DNA of 64,000 nucleotides, taken from Zychaea mexicana. Lineage: Eukaryota > Mucoromycota > Mucoromycetes > Mucorales > Lichtheimiaceae. Of this stretch, positions 11,227-22,266 are shown one piece after another. Location: assembly GCF_025766255.1 (NCBI RefSeq), contig NW_026516673.1, positions 248,001 through 312,000 of the forward strand, given 5' to 3'. Every line of letters begins with the position of its first letter. Positions within the stretch are counted from its first letter, which is position 1. The notes beneath the pieces were generated by a model, which was not told the DNA's origin, made no database searches, and saw only the letters and a list, made by a program, of their open reading frames with translations. Both the position numbers and the translations under genes were made by a program.

Positions 11227-13794
11227 TCAGATCTTCATCCAGCTGGCGTTCCACTTCTTGACAAGCTGCTTGGCTTCCTTGACATGACCGTGTTCAACAA
11301 GAACCATGACAACACCTCGGATGGACGATTCCAAAGCAGCACTAATCCATGCGTGCTTGATATCGGTATGCTCTCCTACAAAGACGATGCCGTTGCTCAT
11401 CTCAAAGTACGAAGGCATGTACAGCTTATGCTGACCAGGCTCAGCAGAGGCCCAAGAGCCAGACTGGAATTCGTCCAAGATCCAGCAGACACGATCGTAG
11501 TTGCCGGTGTACTTTTCTTTGGCAATGCCACCGTGAAGTTCGTAGATGTCCTCAAGAACGCGTGCAACATGCTGCTCTTCTGTCATGGATGCAAAACGGA
11601 GACCACCATCGCCGCTGGCATAGCTGGCAAGCATAACACCGGGACCGTCGCTGCCAAAGTTGTTGGAAGGATAGCAAATGGAGCCGGAAGCCAAATCAGT
11701 CGAATCACAGCCACCCTTGATAGGAAGCTCATATTGCTCCCAAAAACGCTCGGAGAATTCGAGAGCAACCTTGCAGGCTTGACTGTAGCCCAAATTCTTG
11801 ATAGCACGATCCAATGTGTAAGGAAGCTCTGCAAATCCACAAAGATTAAAGAAAAGCGAATTAGCGTGAATTTCATTTTATAAAGATGCGTAAAGTGGTG
11901 AGTAATCATACCAGGTAGATGCCAATTACGGACAATAGTGAATGGCACGCCAACAATGACGTTATCATAAGATTCGGACTTGTACTTCTCGTCATAAGGA
12001 TCTTCCTTCCACTGGACAGAGACCTTACTATCTTCGACTGCGAGCTTGCTGACTTTGCGACCAAATGTAACCTTATCACCCAACACAGGCTCGTAAGCCT
12101 TGGCCAAACGGTTGAGTCCACCTTGGACAGTTTTCCAGTTGGTTGCACTGAATGTGAAACGGTCATAAAGGTCTTCCCAGATATTCCCTGCTGATAAGCC
12201 AGTAGCATAGTCCGTGGCGTTCAACGAAAGACCCGATTTTTGATGAAGCCATGCCCATTCAGACCAGTCATCGTACCCTTCATCAAGTGCTTTCTATATT
12301 GAATGAAATATAATAGATCATCAATCAATGTTGCATATACCACGGTCTTCTCGTTTGCCATGTTCGTAACTCAAAAAGGTAGTAAACATACCGCATGTGC
12401 CTTGTACAAGTCCTTACTCATCAACTTATACCAGTCATCGGTGTAGAATTCCTCAGTAGCCTCGCTGACGGCAGAGCTGAGGTCACCGGTGCCAGAGACC
12501 ATAGTAAGCGAAGAGTTGGCAGCAACTTGGCCCTTGGTAGGGACGCGGCCGTCGGATAAGCGGACACCATTTCGATACGACAGATTGCTATCAATTTTGC
12601 GCCATTATTAGTTCAGTATATACGACATACCCTGACAAATTCAGGCAAATCTACGCTGCTGTCCGATACATACTTATCAGAGGATTGAATCCATTTGATA
12701 AACTCTATTTTGTAATGGTCGTCGTTCATCTTGTTGAGCTCCTCGGCCATCTGAAACCTGATCATACAATAAGACCTTATTGTCAATTTCGCTTTCGAAC
12801 TCGCATATATCCAGAATGAGCAAACTTACACAATGTTGTGATCAGTCACGGGGAGCGATTTTCCATCTTCATAATCAATTGATACGGGAAAGCGCATCGG
12901 TCCTAAGTAGTAACATCATTGTTAGCAAGTGGCACTTTATTAGAGATACATGGTGATTGAGCATTCTAAACAGCAACATACCCATTTCCTGATAAGCAAT
13001 GGTCGAGTTGTTGAAATAGGTAGTGTGAACACGACTAATGGAGCAAATATGTTAGCTTAAATAACGCTTTCAACAGTATAACTTATAAAAACAGCAGTGA
13101 AAAAGATAAACGTTTACCCTCCAAGTCTATCGTTTGCTTCCAAAATCTCATAATTATGGAAGCCAGCTTGATCCAAAAGCAGACCACTAAATAAGCCAGA
13201 CATACCGGCGCCAATAATACCGATTTCTAACGAAAGAGAGATTAAAAGACGGGTTATATCAATGAAACAGAGCAAGTAAAACCATAAACATCTCAACAAG
13301 AGATGATTTTCTGACTTACTCTCAGATTTGTCACTGGCATGAATCTTGCTGCGCTTGGACATTTGGCGCTTGTGGTACTTGACAGCATCAAAATACATGT
13401 CTTCAAACTCGGGATGGCCACGCTTACTGAGCGTTGTTGAGACGGTGTAGGGCTCACTCCGCGCAATAATATTGCCAGCAGCATCCTTGGCAACTATACA
13501 GCCAGATTGCGCATCCGAAGGAACAGCCCAAGCGAATTTGGTGGGTTGGAAATCGGCGGTTACCTCCGTAGTACCGATGAGGTGGGTTGCTTCAGAGTCA
13601 ACTTCGCAAGAACCATAGGAGAGAGTCATGGCACCTTCAACGGTCTTGGAACCATAGTTTAGATATACGTTTGTCAGAGAATCAGCCTTCAAGGAGTCGT
13701 CAACGTAGATCTCGGGACCAGAAGAAGCAGGAGCCGCCATGGCCTGCAAGGTGGCGGCAGCCAAGACAAACAAAGATGTAGTCGTCTTCACCAT
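11227..13794 (-). CDS. Secreted L-amino-acid oxidase-like flavin amine oxidase
   Basis: FAD enzyme expected to deaminate L-amino acids to keto acids with release of ammonia and H2O2, outside the cell. Eight exons close in frame to 657 aa: 13320-13794, 13118-13226, 12982-13034, 12830-12902, 12674-12757, 12392-12587, 11912-12293 and 11227-11828. Residues 1-20 form a signal peptide ending near AMAAPAS. A lineage-type N-terminal domain of about 130 residues precedes the dinucleotide-binding motif IGIIGAGMSGL (near 160) and the arginine motif RLGGRVHT. Later motifs are EMGPMRFP, NNLSYRNGVRLSDGR and GDGGLRFASM. The C-terminal FAD-binding stretch is FVGEHTDIKHAWISAALES. The intron at 12588-12673 was placed by phase; a shorter alternative breaks the frame. 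Many GATA-type sites lie upstream, fitting nitrogen control. Substrate preference is inferred from family resemblance. Confidence 0.9.
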
Positions 13795-13893
13795 ACTGTT
13801 AGATTATATGCACTTGATGATGTAGGTTAATGAGAAGAGATATTGGTTGTTTTGACCAGTTTCAAAAAAACACTTTGCCGACTGCAATAGTGC

Positions 13894-13902
13894 CTTTATA
13901 TA
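13894..13902 (-). promoter_or_regulatory. TATA box of the amino-acid oxidase gene
   Basis: Read on the minus strand this is TATATAAAG, about 100 bases before the oxidase start codon at 13794, a normal TATA-to-ATG spacing for a strongly regulated fungal gene. Function is inferred from sequence and position. Confidence 0.5.
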
Positions 13903-14267
13903 CTAGTGACCATTAAAAAAGGTTTTTTATCATCATTTTGTGTAACGGGGCATACCATTACGACGATATCCAATCTGCACGGTTGACGATTGACAATACA
14001 TGGTTGAGTACAGTAAGGAGTAATAGGCGTGGACAATCTAGATAGAAGTATGATGTAGAACAATACTTAGACGATAGCTAGCCCGCTATTACTCAACGTA
14101 TATATAAAGACGGGATCCTGAGTTATATGGATCCCTATTGTTTTATCCTTTGATATATCCGAGTCTCACTTGTTCATATTAATTCACACTGTCTACCCAT
14201 TCACATTCCCGATTGTAAGCAATTGGGTCGACACTGTTACATTTCGACTTAATCTTTTTTTTATTCA

Positions 14268-14439
14268 TTATCATAAAGATACTCTATCGATACCCAAGAG
14301 ATAATAGATAGCGCGCGCTCTTGACTTTTTGACTTGGAGTAATCGTCATACGTGTACACTTCCTGGCTACTGCTCAATGTGACTTATCATTGAAGTGCTT
14401 CCGACTTATCGCAATATTGAATTTGATAATTTGAGATAA
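14268..14439. promoter_or_regulatory. Cluster of GATA-factor sites upstream of the amino-acid oxidase
   Basis: In about 170 bases there are three TGATAA/TTATCA (14268, 14384, 14424), two AGATAA (14299, 14434), one AGATAG (14306) and one CTTATC (14405) sites. These match the WGATAR target of AreA/NIT2 nitrogen regulators, which are known to control amino-acid oxidases in other fungi. They lie roughly 475-645 bases before the oxidase ATG. The region is AT-rich, so some sites may be chance. Confidence 0.4.
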
Positions 14440-15189
14440 CTCAAGATACTGTTTTCGTATCTATCAAGAACCATTCCTGTTGTTGCTTCTGCTGCCGTTC
14501 AACTTTAAACAACTCCTATAAGTTTTTATATGCTATAATACATGATGCGGCAATGATCCTGTTTATGCCTTGGTCGTCTTCCATGCTCTGCTATATGTTT
14601 TCATACGTGCCTTCCCGTCACTTGTGAGCAAGTAGTTATTCGTTATCAGCAAGTATAGCAGCAGTCAAAATTATGCAAGTCCGTATGTTTGAAGCGTTTG
14701 CAAGTTCAATTAATACCGGCTCCGGGGTACCACAGATGCAAAAATAATATGCATTTGCCGAGAGACTCCAGCTACTTTCCCGTTACTCGCTTCATAAGAT
14801 GTCGTATTTCGTTGACGCACATGGTGTGTAACCTCGCGACTGCGGTTATTTTCCTTTCTTGGATCATTTTAGAGGGCGGGAAAAGCGATCCTTTAAAATC
14901 GCTTACTCAGTCAACGATGATAACCTTTCTATCGTGTGTGACCATCGTATCAGTCTGGTAGAGAGCGCGCCTTCTCTTAAGTTTTTTAGAGTTTTCTTTG
15001 CCTGTATGTACATGTAAGCAGTAAGAAGGTGACGATGTCGTCTTTGCCAGCAGGAAAATCAAAATGTAGTCGGTCCCATTTAGATAGAAGAAGAGAAGGT
15101 TTGAATTTTTTAAATGAAATAGACATACTTAATAGAATATGCACAAAGACAAAGCAACAAGTCATAGATAAGTTAGTAGTTACATTTTT

Positions 15190-15965
15190 TGTCATCCACA
15201 GTCCATCGCCCGTTCGCTCAGAATGTGCTGGATTCGAATGATTGAGAAAGTGCGAACGTTATTGCTTGATAAAAAAAACCTCTAGATCTGTCCAAGGCTT
15301 TCTGCACCGTTTTCTATAGATTTATTCACCCTTAATTAATGCATCACTACTTTCTCGTGCTAGATAAACTCTGTCCCTAGAAAGGCGTTTAAGCTCGGTG
15401 CATTCCCGAGAACATGACCCCAACAGGAACCCCCAATCAAAAGGCCTTTTGATCAAGGTAGCGGTAACGCTAATGACCACTGTTGCTGCTCTTGTGCTTT
15501 CCGTAAGAAATCATTAACGATGTTTTTGAGCTCCTCTCGCCATCTGACGGTTTATAATTTGGTGTTGCAGCTTTGCGCGTTATTGGATCTCAGGCACGCA
15601 CGCCTATCGTTTTTATCCTGATAGTGGTAGTTTATACTTAGTCGCCAAAACAGTCTTGATATCATAGCATTCTTTCAGTATCGATAACGACAGATCTTAT
15701 CATAATGCGGTACATCTTGATTCTATATAGCGATCATTTTATACATACTATTATTCATCTAAAATAAAAGCTCGCATGTCATGGGCAAAAGAAAGGCCTA
15801 CATATTTTCCGAGCCAGTAAGCTTAAAGCTTACTGGCCTGAATCTAATGGTGAAAAGAATACATTGTCGATAGACATCAAGAAAATCTATAGTAAATTAT
15901 TATGACGCAAAGAGTTTTTGTCACTGGAGTTACTTATCTTGCATAATATCGATAAGCTCCACACA
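15190..15965 (-). pseudogene. Decayed duplicate of the EXD2-C-terminal-like gene at 17198-18464
   Basis: On the plus strand this stretch follows the same order of words as 17215-18025: CCATCGC..GCTCAGA, GATTGAGAAAGTGCGAACG, CTCGGTGCATTCCCGAGAA, GGTAGCGGTAACGC, GCAGCTTTGCGCG, GGATCTCAGGCACGCACGC and CATGGGCAAAAGAAAGGCC all have close counterparts in the intact gene. Similarity runs through the intron (near 15780), so the copy arose by DNA duplication, not from a cDNA. The frame is broken by many stops and indels, and the part matching the first two exons beyond 18025 is missing. A 25-base perfect palindrome (15813-15837) has replaced some intron sequence. Confidence 0.82.
15813..15837. repeat. 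Perfect 12-bp-arm palindrome in the EXD2-like pseudogene
   Basis: GCCAGTAAGCTT and AAGCTTACTGGC flank a single A. The intact gene has no counterpart at this intron position, so the palindrome was gained in the dead copy. Confidence 0.8.
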
Positions 15966-17197
15966 TATATTGGTAATTTTTTGAATGGATGCCGATATTA
16001 ATTGCTGTGATATTACAGAGCGTGGAACAGCAGGGCCTTTTTGCGATGATAGTTCGCGTTGTGTTTAATCTTCGATCAACTCAGAGTAAAAAAGTGTACC
16101 TGATCAGTTGAGTGAACTAGCAAGCCTCATCGTTCTTTACTAAGTGTAATGATCGTGGTCGAAAGTGGAACAAGCGATTGTCGACCTACCATCTGCAGAA
16201 AGTGTCGTCAATACATATATGTAATTTCTAGTCAGGCAAAGGCGAACATAAGAACATGTGTTAACCAAAAACCTTACTCTTTCTAACATCGAGCTACCAC
16301 CTCCAACGAATGTTAGTGTCAACCCAAAGGTTTCTGGAAACAATTACATAGTGGATATGTACACAGTACGTGTGATAGGTAGCAATGCTATATCATTCCT
16401 GCAAGAGAATCTCTCATTTGCTTTTATACGGGGTGTGACACAACGTGAGCAACAACAGAACCGTTCATACTCATATTCGCTCGAAACAAATACCCCATAC
16501 TAATCATAAGTAGAGAATACACATGCCAACTTGAGGGGTGTACGGCTTCCTATGCTATCAAATATATGCGACTGATCAAAAACTTTGAAACGGCACATGA
16601 TGTTTGTATCTTATGATAAAAGATATCAAATGAGTGATTGATCAATCCATTTAGTGCTGCATGCAGTCTCTAAGAGACGGTTACTTCAATCCACGGATTC
16701 TGATTTCAAATTCCCGCTGTCCTGTAGTAGAAGATCGTACAACATTTATCACAACCCATCAAGCGCTTCACATACATATCCCTGACTTGCACCGTAGCCG
16801 CGACCCGGCCTTGGCACACAAAGCTCCACCTTTCCGAGCCGATGTTCGCACGGTTTGATCGAGTGGTATTACGAATCCAAGATGCCAACCTAGTTTGAGT
16901 GGATGAGCAGGTCATCGGGGCGTACAATCCTTCCAGAAAATGACTGAGAACAACATTATAAATACATGTATGCTTTTGGTATATGTGTATCTTTTACCAT
17001 TTGAATTTAGCGAGTATATTATGTACCTAAGCAAAAAGGTGGTTTGTTCACTGTGGACATTGTCATGTACTGCCAACAGCCAAAATGAAAAGCCGTCAAT
17101 TCGATCCACATTTCAGATAAAGGATGAGAAAATATATATTGTATTATTCACAAAGTCGACAAGATATGTACAAAAACTAGTGGAAGATATATACATT
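15966..17197. other. Intergenic between the dead copy and its parent gene
   Basis: Contains scattered short open frames only. No promoter-like or RNA feature was recognised; the last bases are the 3' flank of the gene that ends at 17198. Confidence 0.5.
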
Positions 17198-18464
17198 TTA
17201 GTGGGTATATATTTCTCCATCCACGGTCCATCGCTCACTCAGATACTGTGGCTTCGAATGATCGAGAAAATGCTGACGCCATTGCTTTATAAAAACCTCC
17301 AAATCGGGCCATCGCTCTCTACCATCATTATCCAAAATCTTATACACCCTCAATTGCTGTACCACTCCTTGTCCGTGTTCAACAAAATTTGCACCTTGAA
17401 AGACGTCTTGAAGCTCGCTGCATCTTTGAATAACGTGATCCCAATTCAGGGATTTCCAATCGGCAGCTGATTCGGTCAAAGTAGCGGTGGCGCTAGTAGC
17501 AGTATCGCTAATATCCACAGCTGTTGCATCCTGCTTCTTCCGCTCCCAAAAAGCAGTGACGGTATTTTTGAGTTCTTCTAGCCGCCCTGGGGGAATCTTA
17601 TCTGCTGCGCGAAGCAATGCCGTTGCAGCTTTGCGCGCTATTCGATTCTCAGGCACACGCACCCATCCTTTGCCTTCTAATGGTAGGTCATACTTTGTTG
17701 CCAAGTTTTTCTTATAGGTCATTGCATGTCTTTCGTATCGATCATGACAGTTTTTACACAGTAATACTAAATCTCGACTCTATATAATAGTGTGCACATA
17801 GTTAGTCATTACTACACACAGTGATAACAGAAAATTAGAGTTTGGTATATCATGGATAAAAGGAAAGCCCTTTTACCATGTCGCTCCGTGCCACGTTCCA
17901 ACGAGGTTCAAAACTTACTGATTTGGATTTGATAGTCAGAGGAAACCACTGGCGATACACATAGGGAACCTAGATAATGATACAAAAGAGTTTATCACTG
18001 ATAGTTATTTATCTTGGACAGTATTGATAGACCACATTTGTATGCTGTACGTACGACATGATGTAAAGTAAGCCCGTCAGCTGACCCACAAACAACGCAA
18101 ATATTATCGCGGTCTTCCACCATGTAATCATCCTCGCTGTGACCGTCGCCTTTAGCTTCGAACGTTAGCATAATGGCCCGTTCTTCGTTGTCCTTGACAA
18201 GAGCTAAATCGCGCGTCAGGTACCACTGTGCTTTCCGCCTGATATATTTTGGTGGGTGGTCATTGGTTAAAATGGAGAAGGGAATTTCGCGAAAACTGTC
18301 TTTCAATGAATGCTAAATAAGCTTAATTTTGAATGGAGTGAGAATGATACTTGCTGGTTGCACCTGAACATGAGCTTTCCGTGTTTCGAGTACACTTTCC
18401 AGTTCTCGTATATGTTTTTCGCCTTTCGGCTTGGCATGACTACAGCCTTCTTTTCAGCTGGCAT
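17198..18464 (-). CDS. Stand-alone EXD2 C-terminal-type (HNH-like) domain protein
   Basis: Four exons close in frame to 334 aa: 18351-18464, 18055-18312, 17919-17969 and 17198-17779. The sequence matches the region that follows the exonuclease domain in animal EXD2. It has KAKNIYENWKVYSKHGKLMF, RRKAQWYLTRDLA, a zinc-type pair ICVVCGSADGLTLHHVV, then VPYVYRQWFP and the second pair LLCKNCHDRYERHA. The CxxC..HH..CxxC layout resembles HNH nucleases, so nucleic-acid binding or cleavage is possible. No DEDD exonuclease domain is present, either in this model or just upstream. The C-terminal 120 residues look non-globular at first and then helical with many W and L. It shares a 212-base divergent promoter region with the chitin synthase gene. 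A start codon further upstream (18512) is possible. Confidence 0.8.
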
Positions 18465-18676
18465 ATTGTGTGTTGTGTAGTTACCAAAATGGATACAGAA
18501 TAATGAAAACAAACTCCTTTTTATGGACTAGGAAAATTAAAAAAGCCCAGGATCATTCCCCATCCTCTTGGTAAAATTTAAGTATACACACCATAATACA
18601 CCTCATTTAATTACATAACTGTTTTCTTTCTTTCCCTCCTTTTCTTTTTGTTCACAATTTGAATAATCATAAGTGA
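18465..18676. promoter_or_regulatory. Shared divergent promoter, EXD2-like gene / chitin synthase
   Basis: Only 212 bases separate the two start codons, so both promoters must lie here or overlap the genes. The part next to the chitin synthase start is a strong pyrimidine tract (TTTCTTTCTTTCCCTCC, about 18625-18650), common before fungal start codons. No TATA box is obvious. Confidence 0.5.
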
Positions 18677-21600
18677 ATGGAGCAGCGCAGCAACCGCTAC
18701 ATAGATAATCGAAATTCAGCATCGACTAATATGACACAGCAACAGAGTAAATCGAACAGCCAACAAGAAGACGACGGTTTTAGTGGCTGGATCTACAATT
18801 TTCTATTTGGCAAAGAGAATACAGTATCATCACAGCAACAGAAGCAGCCTGAAACCGCAAGTCGAATGCGAAGCCCTATGCCCTTGGATGGTTCATCGTC
18901 AGTACCTCCGCCCGCAGCTGGATTAGATCAGCACTACATCTTGACAAGCCCGTTCCGACCACGAACTGCACCTGTACACGAGCTTCCACCATTGACAGAA
19001 AGCCCACCACCCCCACCTCCGCGACGAATACATCAGCAGCAACACCATCCACAACAATATGCGTATGCAGATACTTCACGAAACCATTTGCGGTCACCAT
19101 CCACAAGTCCTACAAATCGCTGCCAACAGCGTGTCAACCGGGTATCGACAACGAGCACGCTGGTCGACGAAGAGGATGACGACACACAAGTTGATTCAGG
19201 ACCACGGATGCATTACGGACGGGCTCCAGCACACACAGCTCGTCGTTACGCAACACACCGGATACGTCTGACAAAAGGCAACCTGGTAGTAGAAAGTCAA
19301 GTACCCGATCGACTTCTGAATGTGCTTTCCAGAAAAGATCCTGAATTCACCACTATGCGATATACGGCAGTGACATGTGACCCTGACGAAGTTCCCTACA
19401 AAAATTACGAGCTTCGTCAGCAAATCTACCAGCGCGAAACCGAAATATTCATCGTAATTACTATGTATAATGTAAGCAGAAAACTCTGTTTCTTTGCTGC
19501 TGCTTCTTCTAGTTGCTAACGGCTAAATTATTCTACACATATAGGAGGACGAGATTTTGTTTGCTCGGACGATGCATGGTGTTATGAAAAATGTGGCCCA
19601 TCTTTGCAAGCAGTCAAGGTCGAAAACCTGGGATACGGATGGCTGGAAGAAGGTCGTTGTATCGATTGTCGCTGATGGCCGAAAAATTATCAACAAACGC
19701 GTCTTAAGTGTGCTCGCCGCAATGGGAGTATATCAAGTAGGCGTCGCCAAGAACGTAGTTGATGATAAGCCTGTCAAGGCACATATTTACGAGGTAAAAA
19801 CATATAACAAGCTACAAAAATGAGAACTGCACAGACCATGCTAACACATGTATGCTAGTTCACCACACAAATCTCGATAGACGAGGATATGAAGCTTAAA
19901 GGCTCAGACAAGGTAAGCTGCATGTCATAAACGACCGTATAACTGCACAGCTTACTATAGAAACAGAAGCCGTGAGCTTGGGTTGATTTTCTTACCATGT
20001 TTTGATATAGGGAATTGTACCAGTCCAAATCTTGTTTTGTCTAAAGGAAAAAAATGCGAAAAAGATCAACTCCCATCGATGGTTTTTCAATGCATTTGGC
20101 CCGCTATTAAACCCCAAGATTTGTGTTCTGCTCGATGTAGGAACACGACCTGGCAACGTCAGCATCTATCAACTATGGAAAGCCTTCGCACAACACGCTC
20201 AAGTTGCTGGTGCATGCGGTGAAATCCGCGCGATGCTGGGTCCTGGCTGCAAGTACTTGCTCAATCCACTGGTTGGCGCACAAAATTTTGAATACAAGAT
20301 GTCGAATATCCTGGACAAACCCATGGAAAGCGTATTTGGCTATATTTCCGTGCTTCCCGGTGCATTTTCGGCGTATCGGTATTCTGCACTGCAGAACGAC
20401 ATCAACGGTCATGGTCCCCTGGAAAAGTACTTTAAAGGCGAAAAACTTCATAACAGTGGCGGACTGTTCGAGGCAAACATGTATCTTGCCGAGGACAGAA
20501 TTTTGTGCTACGAGCTTGTTGCGAAAAAGAACGAACGGTGGTTGCTCCAGTATTGTAATAGTGCATTTGCAGTTACAGATGTTCCTGACGGCCTACCAGA
20601 ATTCATATCTCAGCGACGGCGATGGCTCAATGGAAGCTTTTTTGCCGGTGTCTATAGTCTATGGAATTTCCGGTCCATGTGGAATAGCCGGCACTCGTTT
20701 ACACGTTTGATTCTTTTGACCATCGAGACAGTGTACAATATAATCAGCCTGATATTCAACTGGATTGCATTGGTGAGATATCTTTTTCGTGTTTTAAGTT
20801 TCCATGTGCTCCAGTGCTAACGGAAACTTATATAGGGCAACTTTTACATAGCCTTTTACTTTATAACTAAAAGCTTGGCCAACGAAGAGGTGGATCCATT
20901 TGGCAATGGTTGGGGCCAGCGGTTTTTTGATATATTTCGATACGCATATCTTTTTATCATTGTGGTTGTTTTTATTTGCTCCATGGGAAACCGTCCACAA
21001 GTGTAAGTAAAGAAAAAGTGTGTAATTTTTTACTCTTTTACCTAACTGAACCCCATTTACTTCTAGCTCAAAATGGCTTTTTATAGCTTGTCTCGCAGGC
21101 TTCTCGATAATAATGGGCTATATGCTTTTCGCATCCGGATGGCTTATATTTCAAGGAGTGGAGCGTGCAAAAGAAGAAGTACAATGGACAAGTGACTCAA
21201 GCAGCAACCTTCTCCTAGCGCTTCAGGATCCTGGACTTCGAAATATCCTTGTTTCCGTCATGGCTACATATGGACTATATCTTGTATCAAGCTTACTGTA
21301 TCGTCAGCCGATGCACATGATAACAAGCTTTCTTCCCTACCTCATCTTATTGCCGGGATTTACTAATATCTTGACAATTTACGCCTTCTGCAACACGCAT
21401 GATGTTAGGTTGGTTAAGTTATAGTTATATTTATTGGCCGGTTAAAAGTGTGGAAGGAAACTTGAGCTAACAAATGCTGTTATAAATTCAGCTGGGGTAC
21501 AAAAGGAGATAACACAGTATCAAAGGATCTCGGTGTCGTCAAGAAGCAGAAGAAAGGTAGTGGTGACACAGGCGAAGATACTGTAGAAATCGTATTGCCA

Positions 21601-21990
21601 GCGGATCAAATCGATATCAATAGTCAATATGACGAGGCTTTGCTTGAGTTAGAGAAAAAGGAGAAGCCAAGTGAGGTAAAATGAGAAATAAGCCCTATAG
21701 CATACGAAAGTTACAAAAATATTTGATACTTACTGCATAACTTTTAGCCACCGGCCGCTTTTAATCAAGAGGATTATTACCGGTCTTTTAGAACACATTT
21801 AGTGCTTGCTTGGATCGCATGTAACGCACTTTTGGTAGCATTCGTAACATCACCCGAATACGATACCATTTATGTTGCTTCTGCGGGCTCTACGTACATG
21901 GCTGTTATCTTATGGACGAACGCAGGCTTAGCAGCATTTCGATTTTGTGGATCCGTTATGTACTTATTACTTCGATTGTTCTCCTCCTAA
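18677..21990 (+). CDS. Chitin synthase, division 1 (class I-III)
   Basis: Membrane enzyme that polymerises N-acetylglucosamine from UDP-GlcNAc for the cell wall. Eight exons close in frame to 931 aa: 18677-19471, 19545-19793, 19859-19912, 20011-20772, 20836-21002, 21067-21408, 21492-21675 and 21748-21990. The N-terminal 190 residues are Q/P/S-rich and disordered. Then come the family motifs [39 protein letters not shown] text ([10 protein letters not shown]), [29 protein letters not shown] (catalytic), and [12 protein letters not shown]. At least six C-terminal helices follow, with the SWGTKGDN segment near residue 810. A linker (KKQKKGSG) precedes the last two helices. It lies head-to-head with the EXD2-like gene and tail-to-tail with the MHYT gene. 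The exact class cannot be fixed without a tree. Confidence 0.95.
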
Positions 21991-22266
21991 GATATTTAAT
22001 GATAATCATTGTATAATATTCGATTGATTTTACTACTACAACGGATAATCTGACAAATTAATGATATTTATTAATTGTTTGCGTGAACGAAAAGAAAAAT
22101 TGAACGAAAATGCAGATGAATGTAGAGTGTGAGGATGATAAACAAGTGTGACATTTAAAGAAGAGAAGGATATAAGTAGTGACAGATGATTGTTAGAGTG
22201 TGATTATATGAAAAAGAAAGGAGAACAATGTAATTAAAATGACGTATTATGAGCTTTCAATACTTT

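Larger units (their letters stand above)
13795..15189. other. Intergenic, no gene recognised
   Basis: Upstream region of the oxidase gene. Apart from the TATA box and the GATA cluster listed separately, there is a further TATATATAAAG on the plus strand near 14099-14109 with no gene following it. No coding feature was supported. Confidence 0.5.

Noticed and set aside
14689..14961. Possible small gene upstream of the oxidase
   Set aside because: No motif, weak start context, and no similarity to anything I recognise.
16835..16910. Possible tRNA (GGTTTGATC and GAATCC words)
   Set aside because: No cloverleaf can be folded with a proper acceptor stem or B box.
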